Below are positions 55,177-64,000 of a stretch of DNA of 64,000 nucleotides, piece by piece; the first letter of the stretch is position 1; the number at the start of each line of letters is the position of its first letter. The position numbers and the translations under genes were made by a program. This DNA is from Acetobacter conturbans (lineage in GTDB: Bacteria > Pseudomonadota > Alphaproteobacteria > Acetobacterales > Acetobacteraceae), in NCBI RefSeq assembly GCF_011516755.1, contig NZ_WOSY01000010.1, forward strand, positions 1 through 64,000, in the 5' to 3' direction. Below the pieces are notes generated by a model that saw nothing but the letters and a program-made list of their open reading frames with translations, was not told the origin of the DNA and did no database searches.

Positions 55177-56643
55177 TTAATCGCGATCCAGTCCGGTCGC
55201 ATAGCCACTGCCACGCGGATCAATCCATCCGAAGCAATGGTTGCTGTTACCGGGCAGACCCTCCCGACATGAAATCGCATTGGCGCGGCCAGAGGAGGTA
55301 GCGGCCTTGATGTTACCATCCAGTGCACCTGCCAGCGCCGAGGCCGCAGCATCGGCAGCATCAGCCTGTCCGGACGCCGTCGCCATCGCCACAAACTGGT
55401 TATCCCGATGCGCGATAGCCGCCGGCAGGATCGCGGCAGGACGATGAGCAGCGGAAGCTCCCAGCACAATGCCCGTCGAACCGGCCACACGCCCGGTTCC
55501 GAACAGATTGTCCATCGACACCGCGCAGGCAACGGCTTCACCCTTCCTGTCCACAACGGCGAACGAGGTAGAAGCCGGAAGGTTAGGCAAACCGCTGCCA
55601 CCAGCCGTCTTACCCGCATCCAGCAGAGCCTGAGCCCGGGCTGTCAGTGTGGAGACCGATACTCTTTTGCCGTCCACGACATGACGCCAGCCGGTGATGG
55701 CGCGTGCGCCGATATTGCTACCGGCTTCCCCGGCTTCCAGCGCTTTCCATGCGAATGCCATCCCATAACCGCCGTCAGCCGGCGGCGGCAGGAACGAAAC
55801 ACTGATGCCACGCATTGTCACTGTCAAAGGCATCGCTTCGACCGGAACAGCCGCTCTCAGACCATTCATACTCAAACCAGCGCCTGTTTTATCATTCGAT
55901 GCCACGAGCACCTGCGCCAGAGCACCCGTATAGAGATCTCCCGGACCGGCGGAACCAATGCGTTCAAGGGTGCCTGACAGATAACGCTGCGCAAAGATGT
56001 CGCCCGCTTTCAACACTTTGCCATCGGAGCGTCCGAAAATCTGTCGTGCTCCCTCATCAGCCAGCAAAGGCGCCTGCACAGCCGCAAGATCGGCGGCGAG
56101 CTGAGAGCCGACTTCGATGCCATTTCTGGCCAGCATGACAGCGGGCTGCGTCGTTTCCGAGAAATCGACGCTGCCGTAGCGCAACTGCATCATGAAAAGA
56201 CCACGCGCCAGCATGGGCACGGAAGCCGGGCGGTCCGCCTGCACCTTTCCTCCTGCTGCTGCATCGGCCGGGGCATCCCCGGTCGGCATAAACAGGAAAG
56301 CACGGCCATCGCCCTGATCTTCAGGACGCCATGCCACACAGGCACCACCCGCACCGAGCGACGCGCGCGAGGGGAGCGTCACAGACAGCGCAAGCCCCAG
56401 TGCAGTGGCGGCATCGGCCGCATTACCCCCACGCTGCAACACGGTCATGGCGGCGAGAGCGGCGTGCGGCTCATCGGCGACGATGTTCCCGACATAACCG
56501 GACAGCATTCTGGAGCCGCTGCCATATAACGACAGCACCGGATGCTCCTCGCCTGTCGTATCATGCGGGGTGATCCCGAACAGCCACGAACAGCCGGAGA
56601 GCGTGCCGCTCATTGCCAGCAGCAACCCGGCTTTCCGGATCAT
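55177..56643 (-). CDS. Gamma-glutamyltransferase-like lipoprotein, divergent nucleophile
   Basis: A 488-residue GGT-family protein with a lipobox (L-S-G-C, Cys about 18) in place of a plain signal. The large-subunit part has V-A-D-E-P-H-A-A-L-A-A-M and GGNAADAATALGLALSV. At the processing site the usual T-T-H-x-S-V-V-D is S-T-S-F-A-V-V-D: Ser358/Thr359 stand where the catalytic Thr lies. F-G-T-G-x-V-A-G-x-x-G-I-V-L is retained. The end is shorter and lacks the usual G-S-x-x-I-P. It may still cleave itself or may be inactive. Attachment to the outer membrane is inferred from the lipobox. ATG 56643 is used. Confidence 0.75.
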   Translation of the reverse strand: MIRKAGLLLAMSGTLSGCSWLFGITPHDTTGEEHPVLSLYGSGSRMLSGYVGNIVADEPHAALAAMTVLQRGGNAADAATALGLALSVTLPSRASLGAGGACVAWRPEDQGDGRAFLFMPTGDAPADAAAGGKVQADRPASVPMLARGLFMMQLRYGSVDFSETTQPAVMLARNGIEVGSQLAADLAAVQAPLLADEGARQIFGRSDGKVLKAGDIFAQRYLSGTLERIGSAGPGDLYTGALAQVLVASNDKTGAGLSMNGLRAAVPVEAMPLTVTMRGISVSFLPPPADGGYGMAFAWKALEAGEAGSNIGARAITGWRHVVDGKRVSVSTLTARAQALLDAGKTAGGSGLPNLPASTSFAVVDRKGEAVACAVSMDNLFGTGRVAGSTGIVLGASAAHRPAAILPAAIAHRDNQFVAMATASGQADAADAAASALAGALDGNIKAATSSGRANAISCREGLPGNSNHCFGWIDPRGSGYATGLDRD

Positions 56644-56936
56644 CGCGACATTTCTGGGAATACGAGTGGATACGGGCGCTTCTGCGCGCGAAACAGAACG
56701 AGAGCTTGCGGAACGTTCACGCACGCGAAAGACACTCCATTTTCTTGCACTGGCTTTTGCCGGAACTGGCCTCCGCCCGCGCGATTAACGGCTTCAGTTC
56801 CATCCGATGATACGGACGGTTCCCGCTTTGGTTAGCTTTCTTCCTTACGGGCGGCAACGGGGGAACGTGGTTTTCCCGCTGTGTCATCCACATATCAAGA
56901 AGGCCGCCCGGATCGGCAGACGACATCCGGCCATCA

Positions 56937-57566
56937 TCATTTCGAAAGAAAGTCCGCCGACACACCATGTTCGCGGTTGTAGGCAAGCTGGGTATGATTG
57001 AGCTGGAAACCCACTTCGAACCGGTAGTCATTGTTGACCGTCGTCGGCTTGATCGGCAGGTCCACCGTCACGAGCCGCGTATCGACCGCCAGCGTATCCT
57101 GACCGACCGGGAAGGTGACATCCTGAGCAAACACATGTTTGCCGACGATCTTGTCATTATGCACGACGACGACGAACCACGGCAGCGTCACCTTGGTTCC
57201 GGGCGCGGCCGGTCCACGCCGGACGACAAGATGGAGCCCCAGCCGGGTCCTGAGATCTTTCGGTCCCTGTGACATGCAATCCCCGTTGAGAGACGAGATG
57301 CTGGCATGGGTGACAAGATGATCGAAGGACGGGCCCTTTTCAGAATAATTATAATAATCAGCCACTTCGGGAGGAATGTGCATTTCCGGGCAGCTCGGGG
57401 CAAAGACCAGACTGTTGTCTTCTCCGCATCCCGCCAGAGTCAGAGGAAGCAACAGCGCGGCGAGGCCGACCGTCGTTTTTCTTTCGGGCCAGACGCGACT
57501 CGCTGAACGATTGCGTCCCGCAAGAAGGCGGCAAAAACTCTGGGACACAGACAAAAACCGGGTCAT
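56937..57566 (-). CDS. Conserved lipoprotein, unknown function
   Basis: A 209-residue predicted lipoprotein. The long N-terminal region ends in a hydrophobic run and lipobox L-A-G-C (Cys about 48). The mature part is beta-rich, with D-Y-Y-N-Y-S, FDHLVTHASISSLNGDC, T-K-V-T-L-P-W-F-V-V-V-V-H-N-D and G-F-Q-L-N-H-T-Q near the end. No family is assigned. The ATG at 57566 is one of several starts in a frame open to 57857. It diverges from ispH across about 283 bp. Confidence 0.6.
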   Translation of the reverse strand: MTRFLSVSQSFCRLLAGRNRSASRVWPERKTTVGLAALLLPLTLAGCGEDNSLVFAPSCPEMHIPPEVADYYNYSEKGPSFDHLVTHASISSLNGDCMSQGPKDLRTRLGLHLVVRRGPAAPGTKVTLPWFVVVVHNDKIVGKHVFAQDVTFPVGQDTLAVDTRLVTVDLPIKPTTVNNDYRFEVGFQLNHTQLAYNREHGVSADFLSK

Positions 57567-57849
57567 GCGACAATCCAAGCTGACAGGTTGTATGATCCGT
57601 CGCGCCAGATCCCGCCTTTCGACAGAAAAAAGCAGCCGCACACGCCGGACCGCGTTACCGAGTATCGGACAGAAACGCTCCGCCGAAAACCTGCCTCTTC
57701 TGAAAAAGAGCGGCGAAAAGTGCATTACCAGAGTGGGAGGACGGCGCAATACCATCTCATCTGTGTCATAATGACCCGACAGCATCCTTTCCACGATAAC
57801 GGCTTGCGCGATCCGTCCGTCTTGCGTAGGGCGAAGGCAAAACGATCCT

Positions 57850-58911
57850 ATGGCCAAGCCGGTTCATGCGCCGGTTGCCCCTATGCCGCCCGCCGAAAGT
57901 TTGGGGAACATCATGCCCGACCAGTCCACCCTTTCTTCCAGACCCGCCGAAACCACAAGCGAAACCCGTAAGCTGAAGGTTCTTCTGGCAGGTCCCCGCG
58001 GCTTCTGTGCTGGCGTCGACCGCGCCATCCGCGTCGTCGAGGAAGCCATCCGCGCCTATGGCGCTCCTGTCTATGTCCGGCATGAAATCGTGCACAACCG
58101 GACAGTCGTCGAGGAACTGGAAGAAAAAGGCGCGATCTTCGTCGAAGAACTCGACGAGGTGCCGCCAGACGGTCACGTCGTTTTCTCCGCTCATGGCGTC
58201 CCCAAGACGGTTCCGGCCGAGGCCGCACGGCGCAACCTGCTCTATCTTGATGCGACCTGCCCGCTCGTCTCCAAGGTGCATCGCGAAGCCGAGCGGCATT
58301 ATGCCGACGGCGGACCGGAAAGCCGCCATATCCTCATGATCGGCCACGCCGGACACCCGGAAGTGATCGGCACGATGGGGCAGCTTCCTGCAGGTGCCGT
58401 CACGCTCATCAACGATGCCGCGGAAGCCCGCACCGTTCAGCCGGAAGATCCGACCCGTCTGGCCTTCATCACCCAGACAACCCTTTCGGTGGATGATACG
58501 GCCGAGATCGTCGAGATTCTTCGGGATCGCTTCCCGCTGATCGAGGGTCCGAAGCGCGAAGACATCTGCTACGCCACGACCAATCGGCAGGAAGCGGTCA
58601 AGGCCATCGCTCCGGAGTGTGATCTGGTGATCGTGATCGGTTCGCCGAACTCATCCAACTCCCAGCGTCTGCGGGAAGTGGCAGAGCGCTCCGGCACCAA
58701 GCGCGCGCTGCTGGTGCCAAAGCTCTCGGCCCTCGACTGGTCCGTTCTGGAAGGCGTCAAGTCTCTCGGCATCACGGCTGGCGCGTCGGCCCCCGAGGCG
58801 CTGGTGCAGGAAATGGTGACCGAGCTTGCCAAGCGCTATACGCTACAGATCGAAGAGCGCACGGCGAAAGAAGAAAACGTCACCTTCCGCCTCCCTGCGC
58901 CGCTCGGCTGA
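57850..58911 (+). CDS. ispH: 4-hydroxy-3-methylbut-2-enyl diphosphate reductase
   Basis: A 353-residue IspH, the last step of the MEP pathway (makes IPP and DMAPP with a [4Fe-4S] cluster). The three cluster cysteines lie in [15 protein letters not shown] and [24 protein letters not shown] and G-S-P-N-S-S-N-S are further sites. The first 40 residues are a Pro/Ser-rich extension; ATG 57913 preceded by GGGGA is a shorter alternative. It depends on the same SUF system that lies at 4-10 kb. thrB follows at 13 bp. Confidence 0.94.
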   Translation: MAKPVHAPVAPMPPAESLGNIMPDQSTLSSRPAETTSETRKLKVLLAGPRGFCAGVDRAIRVVEEAIRAYGAPVYVRHEIVHNRTVVEELEEKGAIFVEELDEVPPDGHVVFSAHGVPKTVPAEAARRNLLYLDATCPLVSKVHREAERHYADGGPESRHILMIGHAGHPEVIGTMGQLPAGAVTLINDAAEARTVQPEDPTRLAFITQTTLSVDDTAEIVEILRDRFPLIEGPKREDICYATTNRQEAVKAIAPECDLVIVIGSPNSSNSQRLREVAERSGTKRALLVPKLSALDWSVLEGVKSLGITAGASAPEALVQEMVTELAKRYTLQIEERTAKEENVTFRLPAPLG

Positions 58912-58924
58912 CATACAGGCACCC

Positions 58925-59920
58925 ATGGCCGTCTATACTGAAATCGAGGACGAGGAACTCGCCTCGTTCCTCGCCGACTATGATATCGGGCGTCTGGTAG
59001 CCTTCCGCGGCATTGCGGAAGGCGTCGAGAACAGCAACTTTCTCCTGCGCACCGAGAAAGCCGGACAGGCATCCGACTTCATTCTCACGCTTTATGAAAA
59101 ACGTGTGAACCCTGCCGATCTGCCGTGGTTTCTCGGCCTGATGCGTCACCTCGCTACGGAAGGACTGTCCTGCCCCCTTCCCGTGACCGGGAACGATGGC
59201 GAGGCTCTGAGAACACTCGCAGGACGTCCGGCCGCCATCACCACCTTTCTTTCCGGTGTCTGGCCGCGCCATGTCCATGCCGAACATTGCGGCCCGCTCG
59301 GAAAAGCGCTGGCTCAGTTGCATGTCGCGGGCAGAAGCTACACTCCGCAACGACCGAACAGCCTCGGTCCCACCGCATGGCGACCCTTGCTCGAAGAAGC
59401 GGCTGCAACATCTTCCGGTGACAATGACAGTGTGCCGGGGATGATCGGGGAACTCAGCAGCGCGCTGGATCGCATCCTGCCCGCATGGCCCGGCCTCAAG
59501 GGAGAGGCGGGCCTGCCTGCCGGCCAGATTCACGCCGATCTGTTTCCCGACAACGTGTTCTTTCTCGATGGCCAGGTTTCCGGTCTGATCGACTTCTACT
59601 TCGCCTGCAGCGACCTGCTCGCCTACGACATTGCCATCTGCCTGAATGCCTGGTGCTTCAGTGATGACGGCACATTCAACGTGACGTGCGCCAGGCGGCT
59701 GATCGAAGGATATGAGAGCGTGCGAGCGCTGAGTGAAGCCGAACGCGAAGCACTGCCCGTCCTGTGCGCGGGCGCAGCCATGCGCTTTGCCCTGACCCGG
59801 CTTTACGACTGGATCAACACGCCACCGGGCGCGATGGTCACGCGCAAGGACCCGATGGCCTATGTCCGTCGCCTTCGCTTCCATCTCGCCGCGCCCAATG
59901 CCGGAGCCTATGGTGTCTGA
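58925..59920 (+). CDS. thrB: Homoserine kinase, APH-fold (ThrB type II)
   Basis: A 331-residue homoserine kinase of the choline kinase-like type found in Alphaproteobacteria. G-V-E-N-S-N-F near residue 38, [13 protein letters not shown] (catalytic loop) near 201 and G-L-I-D-F-Y-F-A (metal site) are characteristic. It phosphorylates homoserine in threonine synthesis. ATG 58925 ([15 protein letters not shown]) fits the family; the frame is open to 58826 inside ispH. The stop lies 11 bp inside rnhA. Confidence 0.93.
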   Translation: MAVYTEIEDEELASFLADYDIGRLVAFRGIAEGVENSNFLLRTEKAGQASDFILTLYEKRVNPADLPWFLGLMRHLATEGLSCPLPVTGNDGEALRTLAGRPAAITTFLSGVWPRHVHAEHCGPLGKALAQLHVAGRSYTPQRPNSLGPTAWRPLLEEAAATSSGDNDSVPGMIGELSSALDRILPAWPGLKGEAGLPAGQIHADLFPDNVFFLDGQVSGLIDFYFACSDLLAYDIAICLNAWCFSDDGTFNVTCARRLIEGYESVRALSEAEREALPVLCAGAAMRFALTRLYDWINTPPGAMVTRKDPMAYVRRLRFHLAAPNAGAYGV

Positions 59921-60404
59921 AGAACTCGACCTGACCGACTCATCGCTGGGCGAAGCCCTCGTCGAAGTCTGGACGGATGGCGGTTGCAGGCCGAATCCCG
60001 GTCCCGGCGGCTGGGGTGTGCTCCTGCGTTATAAAGGCCGCGAACGCGAGCTTTCGGGTGGAGAGCCAGAAACCACCAACAACCGCATGGAACTCACGGC
60101 GGCCGCCGAAGCACTTGAGGCGCTTACCCGGCCATGCAAGGTCGCGCTGCATACCGACAGTGAATATGTACGGAATGGGATCACACGCTGGCACACCGGC
60201 TGGGTGCGGCGCAACTGGCGCAATGCTGCCGGAGATCCGGTGAAGAACATGGATTTATGGCGACGGCTTCTCGATGCGACCAAGCAGCATGACGTGTCGT
60301 GGCACTGGGTGCGCGGCCATTCAGGCGTGCCGGAAAACGAGCGCGTCGATCAGCTTGCCACCGCAGCGCGTATTGTCATGGAGGAAAAGACCGCCTCCCA
60401 TTGA
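59910..60404 (+). CDS. rnhA: Ribonuclease HI
   Basis: A 164-residue RNase HI with an about 18-residue acidic N-terminal tail. [23 protein letters not shown] and [12 protein letters not shown] contain the D-E-D-D metal residues that cleave RNA in RNA-DNA hybrids. [10 protein letters not shown] is the basic protrusion region. It starts inside thrB, with GGAG 5 bases upstream; the frame is open to 59862. ispH-thrB-rnhA is a compact operon of unrelated housekeeping genes. Confidence 0.95.
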   Translation: MVSEELDLTDSSLGEALVEVWTDGGCRPNPGPGGWGVLLRYKGRERELSGGEPETTNNRMELTAAAEALEALTRPCKVALHTDSEYVRNGITRWHTGWVRRNWRNAAGDPVKNMDLWRRLLDATKQHDVSWHWVRGHSGVPENERVDQLATAARIVMEEKTASH

Positions 60405-60415
60405 GACGGTCTTTT
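60385..60415 (+). terminator. Intrinsic terminator of ispH-thrB-rnhA, overlapping the rnhA stop
   Basis: AAAAGACCG and CGGTCTTTT form a 9-bp stem whose loop contains the rnhA stop codon. A second 10-bp hairpin follows at 60445-60475 (AGGAACGGCT/AGCCGTTCCT) with a weak T tail. Confidence 0.82.
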
Positions 60416-60491
60416 CCTGGCAAATGCGGATCGATTAAGAGAGCAGGAACGGCTCCCACAAAGAAAGCCGTTCCTTCGCTTCCGTCTCCTT

Positions 60492-60522
60492 AAAAAGCAG
60501 GGCTTTCGTAGCCCCGCTTTTT
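60492..60522 (-). terminator. Intrinsic terminator of the Hint-glycosyltransferase gene
   Basis: AAAAAGCAGGGCT and AGCCCCGCTTTTT pair with one mismatch around a 5-nt loop. On the minus strand the stem ends in TTTTT, 8 bp after the stop of the large gene. Confidence 0.8.
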
Positions 60523-60529
60523 CCAGATC

Positions 60530-63500
60530 TCACGCTCGCAGTGCTTTTTCAGCCGCTGGTCGTGCTGCCTCTCGCGCGCCAAAAACCTGCCCGAGGCACC
60601 GGTCCACTTCCCCCACGGAATATTCCTCTCCGATCATCCGGCATCCGATGAGGCCATATTCCTCCGCCATCTCCGGATTTTCGTGCAACTGGATGATCTG
60701 TTCGGCGATCGCTGCCACATCATCCTGAACCAGCCCGGACAGACGCTCCGGCATGATCAGCCCTTCCGCCGCCGTCGGGCTCATGACGCACGGCAAGCCA
60801 GCAGCGAAGGTTTCCACCACTTTCGAGGCCACACCGGCACCATACCGCAACGGCGCAACACCCAGACGGACGGTTCCAAAGAGATCGTCCCGCAGGTCGG
60901 AAATCGGCCCCAGCACTTCCACCCCACCGCAGGTCGCGTCCGCTTCCATGGCAAGCCTCCGGATCACGGACGCCTGCCCATGTCCGGCCAGAACACACCG
61001 CACATGCGGCAGGCGAGCCCAGACGAGCGGCATGACATCGCGCACCAGCACCATCGCGGCATCAAGAGCGGCCGCATTGTCGTAGTTGCCCACAAACGCC
61101 ACGCCGTTCCGGGTGGATGCGGGAGACTGAACCGGATCGACGGTCATTTCCCACGGAGCCACATGAACATTCAGGCCCGATACCATGCCACGCAGCATTT
61201 CTGCTTCCACGGTGGAATGCACGATGATCTGATCGCACATGATCGCCGTCGTGACTTCATAGGTGCGCAACCGTCCGATGGCGCGCTTCAGATCCATCCG
61301 GCCTTCCACCGTCGCCTGCCGGTCGATCCGGGCATACTGGAGACTCCGCATGCCATAGATCACCTTCGCTTTGTTCATATGGCGGCGAGCAAGTCCGGCG
61401 TATGACGAGGCCACACTCAGACCACGCAGATAAACCACCTCGAAAGTGCCGGCCTGTCGTTTGAGAACGTCTTCCGGTGAGCCATAGATCGGCGCACGGG
61501 CAACGGTAATGCCCTCCCGTTCCAGCATGTCCTCAATGTCGGTGCACGGACGGCTATCAACCGTGGTGAAGGTCACGTCGTAACCCAGACGCACCAGCGA
61601 GCGCATGTGGGAGAGAAGCGGCAGGGCATCGGGATTATCGCCCGTGCGGGGCATCGTCTCCCCGATGACCAGAGCGCGCCGGATCACCGGCATCTCAGCC
61701 GCAGCCGGACCAGCCAGCTTCCTTTCACGATGCAGAAGCGCCGTTTCCTCACGGCGTGCATCAAGATCCGCTTCCTGCTGCCGAATGCGATCCGCCTGAT
61801 TGAGAATGAAGGTCAGCGCCTGTCGACGGCTGGACGAGTTATCAAGATCCTGCACTGCCCGTTCGATAGCCTTGCACATGGACGCATCGAAGTTTTCCGG
61901 CACATGCAGACGCGCGGGCGAACCGTTGAGTGAAAGCTCAGTCCCCGCATGAAACACCTCGATCACATGCGGCTCGCGCCAGTCGAGTGGCGTATCTAGC
62001 ATCAGCCTGAAACCGGCCCAGCCATTGCCGATGCCTGCAGCGACCAGATCAGCGCGGTAATCCGCCGCGAAAACCGTGCCGGCACGGACACCATCGATCA
62101 CGATATCGACCTGAGCCTTGTCCCACGGGCGCGCCTCATTCCATGCCCAGCCCCCGATGCAGTCATGGGCAATATGGTCCACCCAGCCGTGGAACCGTGC
62201 CGGATCGAGATGCTCCGCCTGCGTGCCATTCTGCGACTCGGATGGGGTTTCAGCCGTAATTCCGGGTGTCAGAAGCGCCTTGTCCACCGTCCGACACACT
62301 ACGACCTGCCGCGCGGACAGTTCATCAAGCGGTGCCTGATATGTCAGGGTGAAGCCCTGCCGCAGCTCTTCCCGCCCGTCGCTCCCCACGAAATGAGCGT
62401 CTTGCGTACTCCCCTTTGCAACGACGTTCCCGTCCAGCACCGCCACAATGTCGAAAGGCTGCGAAGCGGTTTCAACGGAAGAAAACCAGCCTGACACCCC
62501 ACGGATATCGGCGTGGGCCACATGACCTTCAAGGCGCGGAGCCTCAAGTGACAGGGCGCGTTCATTCAGGCGGTTCCAGATGGTCAGCAGACGCTCGCCC
62601 GCCTCGACACGCGGTGCGCAGTTCACTGCGGCTTCGGAGTCGCTATCCGGATAACGTGCATAGAAATCTGCCGCGTTATGGAAAATGCCACGGCCACCTT
62701 CCTCAAGATAGCTCTCCGAGGCCGCGCCTTCCGCCAGGAGGATGTCATGGCTTTCAAGCTCGAGATGAAAATAATCGATCTGCTCAGGATCATCCTGCTG
62801 AACGATCGTGCGGCCATTGAGCAGCGAACTCGCGGGGATCAGCACGCCATCCAGATACATGGCGTGAAGCGGGGAGACGCGAAGATCACGGCGCGGCACG
62901 TTATCGGCCAGAGCATTTGCCCGGATGACAATCGGGAGCAGGCCACGACTGTTCCGCACGAATTCAGGCGCGTAACTCCGGTGTCCGATCCAGCGGATTC
63001 TGCGCAATGCCCCCGATGAAGTCCGCACATGGTCACCGATCCGCAAGGTCTCGATCGCTGCCTCACCATTCTCGATGGCGATCAGAGTGCCAAGGCAATA
63101 ACAGGCAACGTAGGTGAGCGTGGAGCCATTGCTTCCGTCATTCGCAAGCTGGAACTCACTGGCCGTAATGGTCCCTGCAGTATCCGCGAAGCTGAAGGCC
63201 TGGGTAACGGCATCGCCGCTGTCGTCATATCCCGAAATCGTGGCGGTATCGCCAGTCACCGTGACTGTTGGAACACCACTCGTATAATTGAAGCTTGTCA
63301 GATCCACTTCCGCGCCACTGGCAAGCGTCAGGCCCGTGATCGTGAAATTGGTGCCGTTGAGAACGAGGTCGCCTCCACTTTGCACCGTGACATTGGCAAG
63401 CGTCGGGGGCGAGTCAGTCGTGTCAGTCGCACTCAGGACGCCGCCGCTTTCGACTGTCGCGCCGGTCAGGGAGCCATTATCACTGACCTGTATGATGCCG

Positions 63501-64000
63501 CCGCTGCTGACGGTCGTATTCGTGGCGGAGGCTCCACCTTCAATGATCTGTGTGCCTCCGGACACCACCGTGGTATCGGTCGCCGAGCCGCCCTGCTGAA
63601 TATCCTGATTGCCGTAATTGGTAATCGTGGTGTGCGATGCGTAACCGCCGTCGGCGACTGTCTGGCCACCATCACCGATGTCATTGGAGCCGCCACCAAT
63701 CACGGTCGTCGAAATGGCGGAACCGCCCTGATTGACGTTCTGGACACCGCCGGACTCAACCGTCGCACCAACCGCACTGCCATGCGAATAGATAGTCTGC
63801 GTGACGGTGCTCGTGAGAATTGCGCCCGAGTCCACCCCGTAAACCATTTCAGTGACGCCGGAATCCAGCATCAGGCTGCTTGCCACAGCACCGCTGGAAA
63901 CGAGAACCATGCCAGCCTGAACTTCTACATTCTCGACGAGACCACCCGCATAGAGCGTCAGCACGCCGCCTGATGAGACTATTCCTCCGCTGACAATACC
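60530..64000 (-). CDS. AidA-repeat / Hint / glycosyltransferase fusion protein (5' end outside window)
   Basis: The last 1156 codons of a larger gene. Visible residues 1-240 are AidA-like repeats (units with V-x-S-G-G, T-T-V and G-G-x-A), a beta-solenoid usual in autotransporter adhesins. A Hint domain follows (about 300-440): C-Y-C-L-G-T at its start, then E-T-L-R-I-G-D-H-V-R-T, I-R-W-I-G-H-R, V-S-P-L-H-A-M-Y and E-S-H-D-I-L-L-A-E-G. Residues 490-580 and 600-710 are two related beta modules (G-H-V...G-W-F; G-W-V...G-G-W-A-W with Y-R-A-D-L). A charged helix (710-765) leads to a full GT4-type domain (770-1150) with A-F-V-G-N-Y, L-A-G-H-G and A-P-L-R-Y-G-A-G-V-A-S-K. No autotransporter barrel is seen at the C-terminus. 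Confidence 0.85.
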   Translation of the reverse strand, partial: GIVSGGIVSSGGVLTLYAGGLVENVEVQAGMVLVSSGAVASSLMLDSGVTEMVYGVDSGAILTSTVTQTIYSHGSAVGATVESGGVQNVNQGGSAISTTVIGGGSNDIGDGGQTVADGGYASHTTITNYGNQDIQQGGSATDTTVVSGGTQIIEGGASATNTTVSSGGIIQVSDNGSLTGATVESGGVLSATDTTDSPPTLANVTVQSGGDLVLNGTNFTITGLTLASGAEVDLTSFNYTSGVPTVTVTGDTATISGYDDSGDAVTQAFSFADTAGTITASEFQLANDGSNGSTLTYVACYCLGTLIAIENGEAAIETLRIGDHVRTSSGALRRIRWIGHRSYAPEFVRNSRGLLPIVIRANALADNVPRRDLRVSPLHAMYLDGVLIPASSLLNGRTIVQQDDPEQIDYFHLELESHDILLAEGAASESYLEEGGRGIFHNAADFYARYPDSDSEAAVNCAPRVEAGERLLTIWNRLNERALSLEAPRLEGHVAHADIRGVSGWFSSVETASQPFDIVAVLDGNVVAKGSTQDAHFVGSDGREELRQGFTLTYQAPLDELSARQVVVCRTVDKALLTPGITAETPSESQNGTQAEHLDPARFHGWVDHIAHDCIGGWAWNEARPWDKAQVDIVIDGVRAGTVFAADYRADLVAAGIGNGWAGFRLMLDTPLDWREPHVIEVFHAGTELSLNGSPARLHVPENFDASMCKAIERAVQDLDNSSSRRQALTFILNQADRIRQQEADLDARREETALLHRERKLAGPAAAEMPVIRRALVIGETMPRTGDNPDALPLLSHMRSLVRLGYDVTFTTVDSRPCTDIEDMLEREGITVARAPIYGSPEDVLKRQAGTFEVVYLRGLSVASSYAGLARRHMNKAKVIYGMRSLQYARIDRQATVEGRMDLKRAIGRLRTYEVTTAIMCDQIIVHSTVEAEMLRGMVSGLNVHVAPWEMTVDPVQSPASTRNGVAFVGNYDNAAALDAAMVLVRDVMPLVWARLPHVRCVLAGHGQASVIRRLAMEADATCGGVEVLGPISDLRDDLFGTVRLGVAPLRYGAGVASKVVETFAAGLPCVMSPTAAEGLIMPERLSGLVQDDVAAIAEQIIQLHENPEMAEEYGLIGCRMIGEEYSVGEVDRCLGQVFGAREAARPAAEKALRA

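Noticed and set aside
63100..64000. CRISPR or tandem DNA repeat array
   Set aside because: The repeating pattern is at protein level (Gly-Gly units of AidA type); DNA units vary and there are no fixed spacers.

Overview
The window reads as a chromosome segment of an acetic acid bacterium or close relative (Alphaproteobacteria, Rhodospirillales, Acetobacteraceae). The signs are a GC-rich core with GTG and TTG starts, a SUF operon (sufR-B-C-D-S-U-T-A), 5-aminolevulinate synthase (HemA), a DUF1150/Hsp20 pair, a GumK-type glucuronosyltransferase, flagellar genes, and a group I intron in tRNA-Arg(CCU). The genus cannot be fixed from sequence alone. No rRNA genes, CRISPR arrays or replication origin were seen.

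Layout. 1-1.7 kb: isoprenoid and DNA metabolism on the minus strand (dxs 5' end, ispA, xseB, tusA). 1.9-4.1 kb: fructokinase and DNA polymerase IV, overlapping. 4.1-10.7 kb: a tightly coupled eight-gene SUF operon led by an Rrf2 regulator. 10.9-18 kb: atypical PEP carboxylase, a DUF445 membrane protein, a small exported Ala/Pro/Thr-rich protein, hemA and a Tat-like lipoprotein. 18.2-22.6 kb: a transketolase-like gene lacking most catalytic residues, then gap and pgk.

22.9-28.8 kb is the accessory part. It starts with tRNA-Arg(CCU), split by a 228-nt group I intron. An acetyltransferase, a 164-bp MITE with a 3-bp target duplication, an IS5-type transposase remnant and an AT-rich block of five contractile-tail baseplate genes follow, and tRNA-Val(CAC) closes it.

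28.8-36.7 kb: glycogen-debranching-type glucosidase, lytic transglycosylase, isocitrate dehydrogenase, two small exported proteins, tRNA-His and an aminotransferase. 36.9-39.9 kb: glnB-glnA (nitrogen control), DUF1150 and Hsp20, the latter with a sigma-32-like promoter and a hairpin masking its ribosome site. 40-43.8 kb: GH5 glycosidase, GumK-like and GT2 glycosyltransferases. 43.8-50.3 kb: a RadC homologue without its metalloprotease motif, an EmrAB-type efflux pair, and a HerA-like ATPase coupled to a flavoprotein. 50.4-55.1 kb: flagellar genes flgB-flgC-fliE-fliQ-fliR-flhB, divergent from fliO-fliP. 55.2-60.4 kb: divergent gamma-glutamyltransferase-like lipoprotein, another lipoprotein, ispH-thrB-rnhA.

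The right edge (60.5-64 kb) holds the most unusual gene: at least 1156 residues joining AidA-like adhesin repeats, a Hedgehog/intein-type (Hint) domain, two related beta modules and a complete GT4-type glycosyltransferase. It runs off the window at its 5' end. It is the best candidate for an undescribed system.
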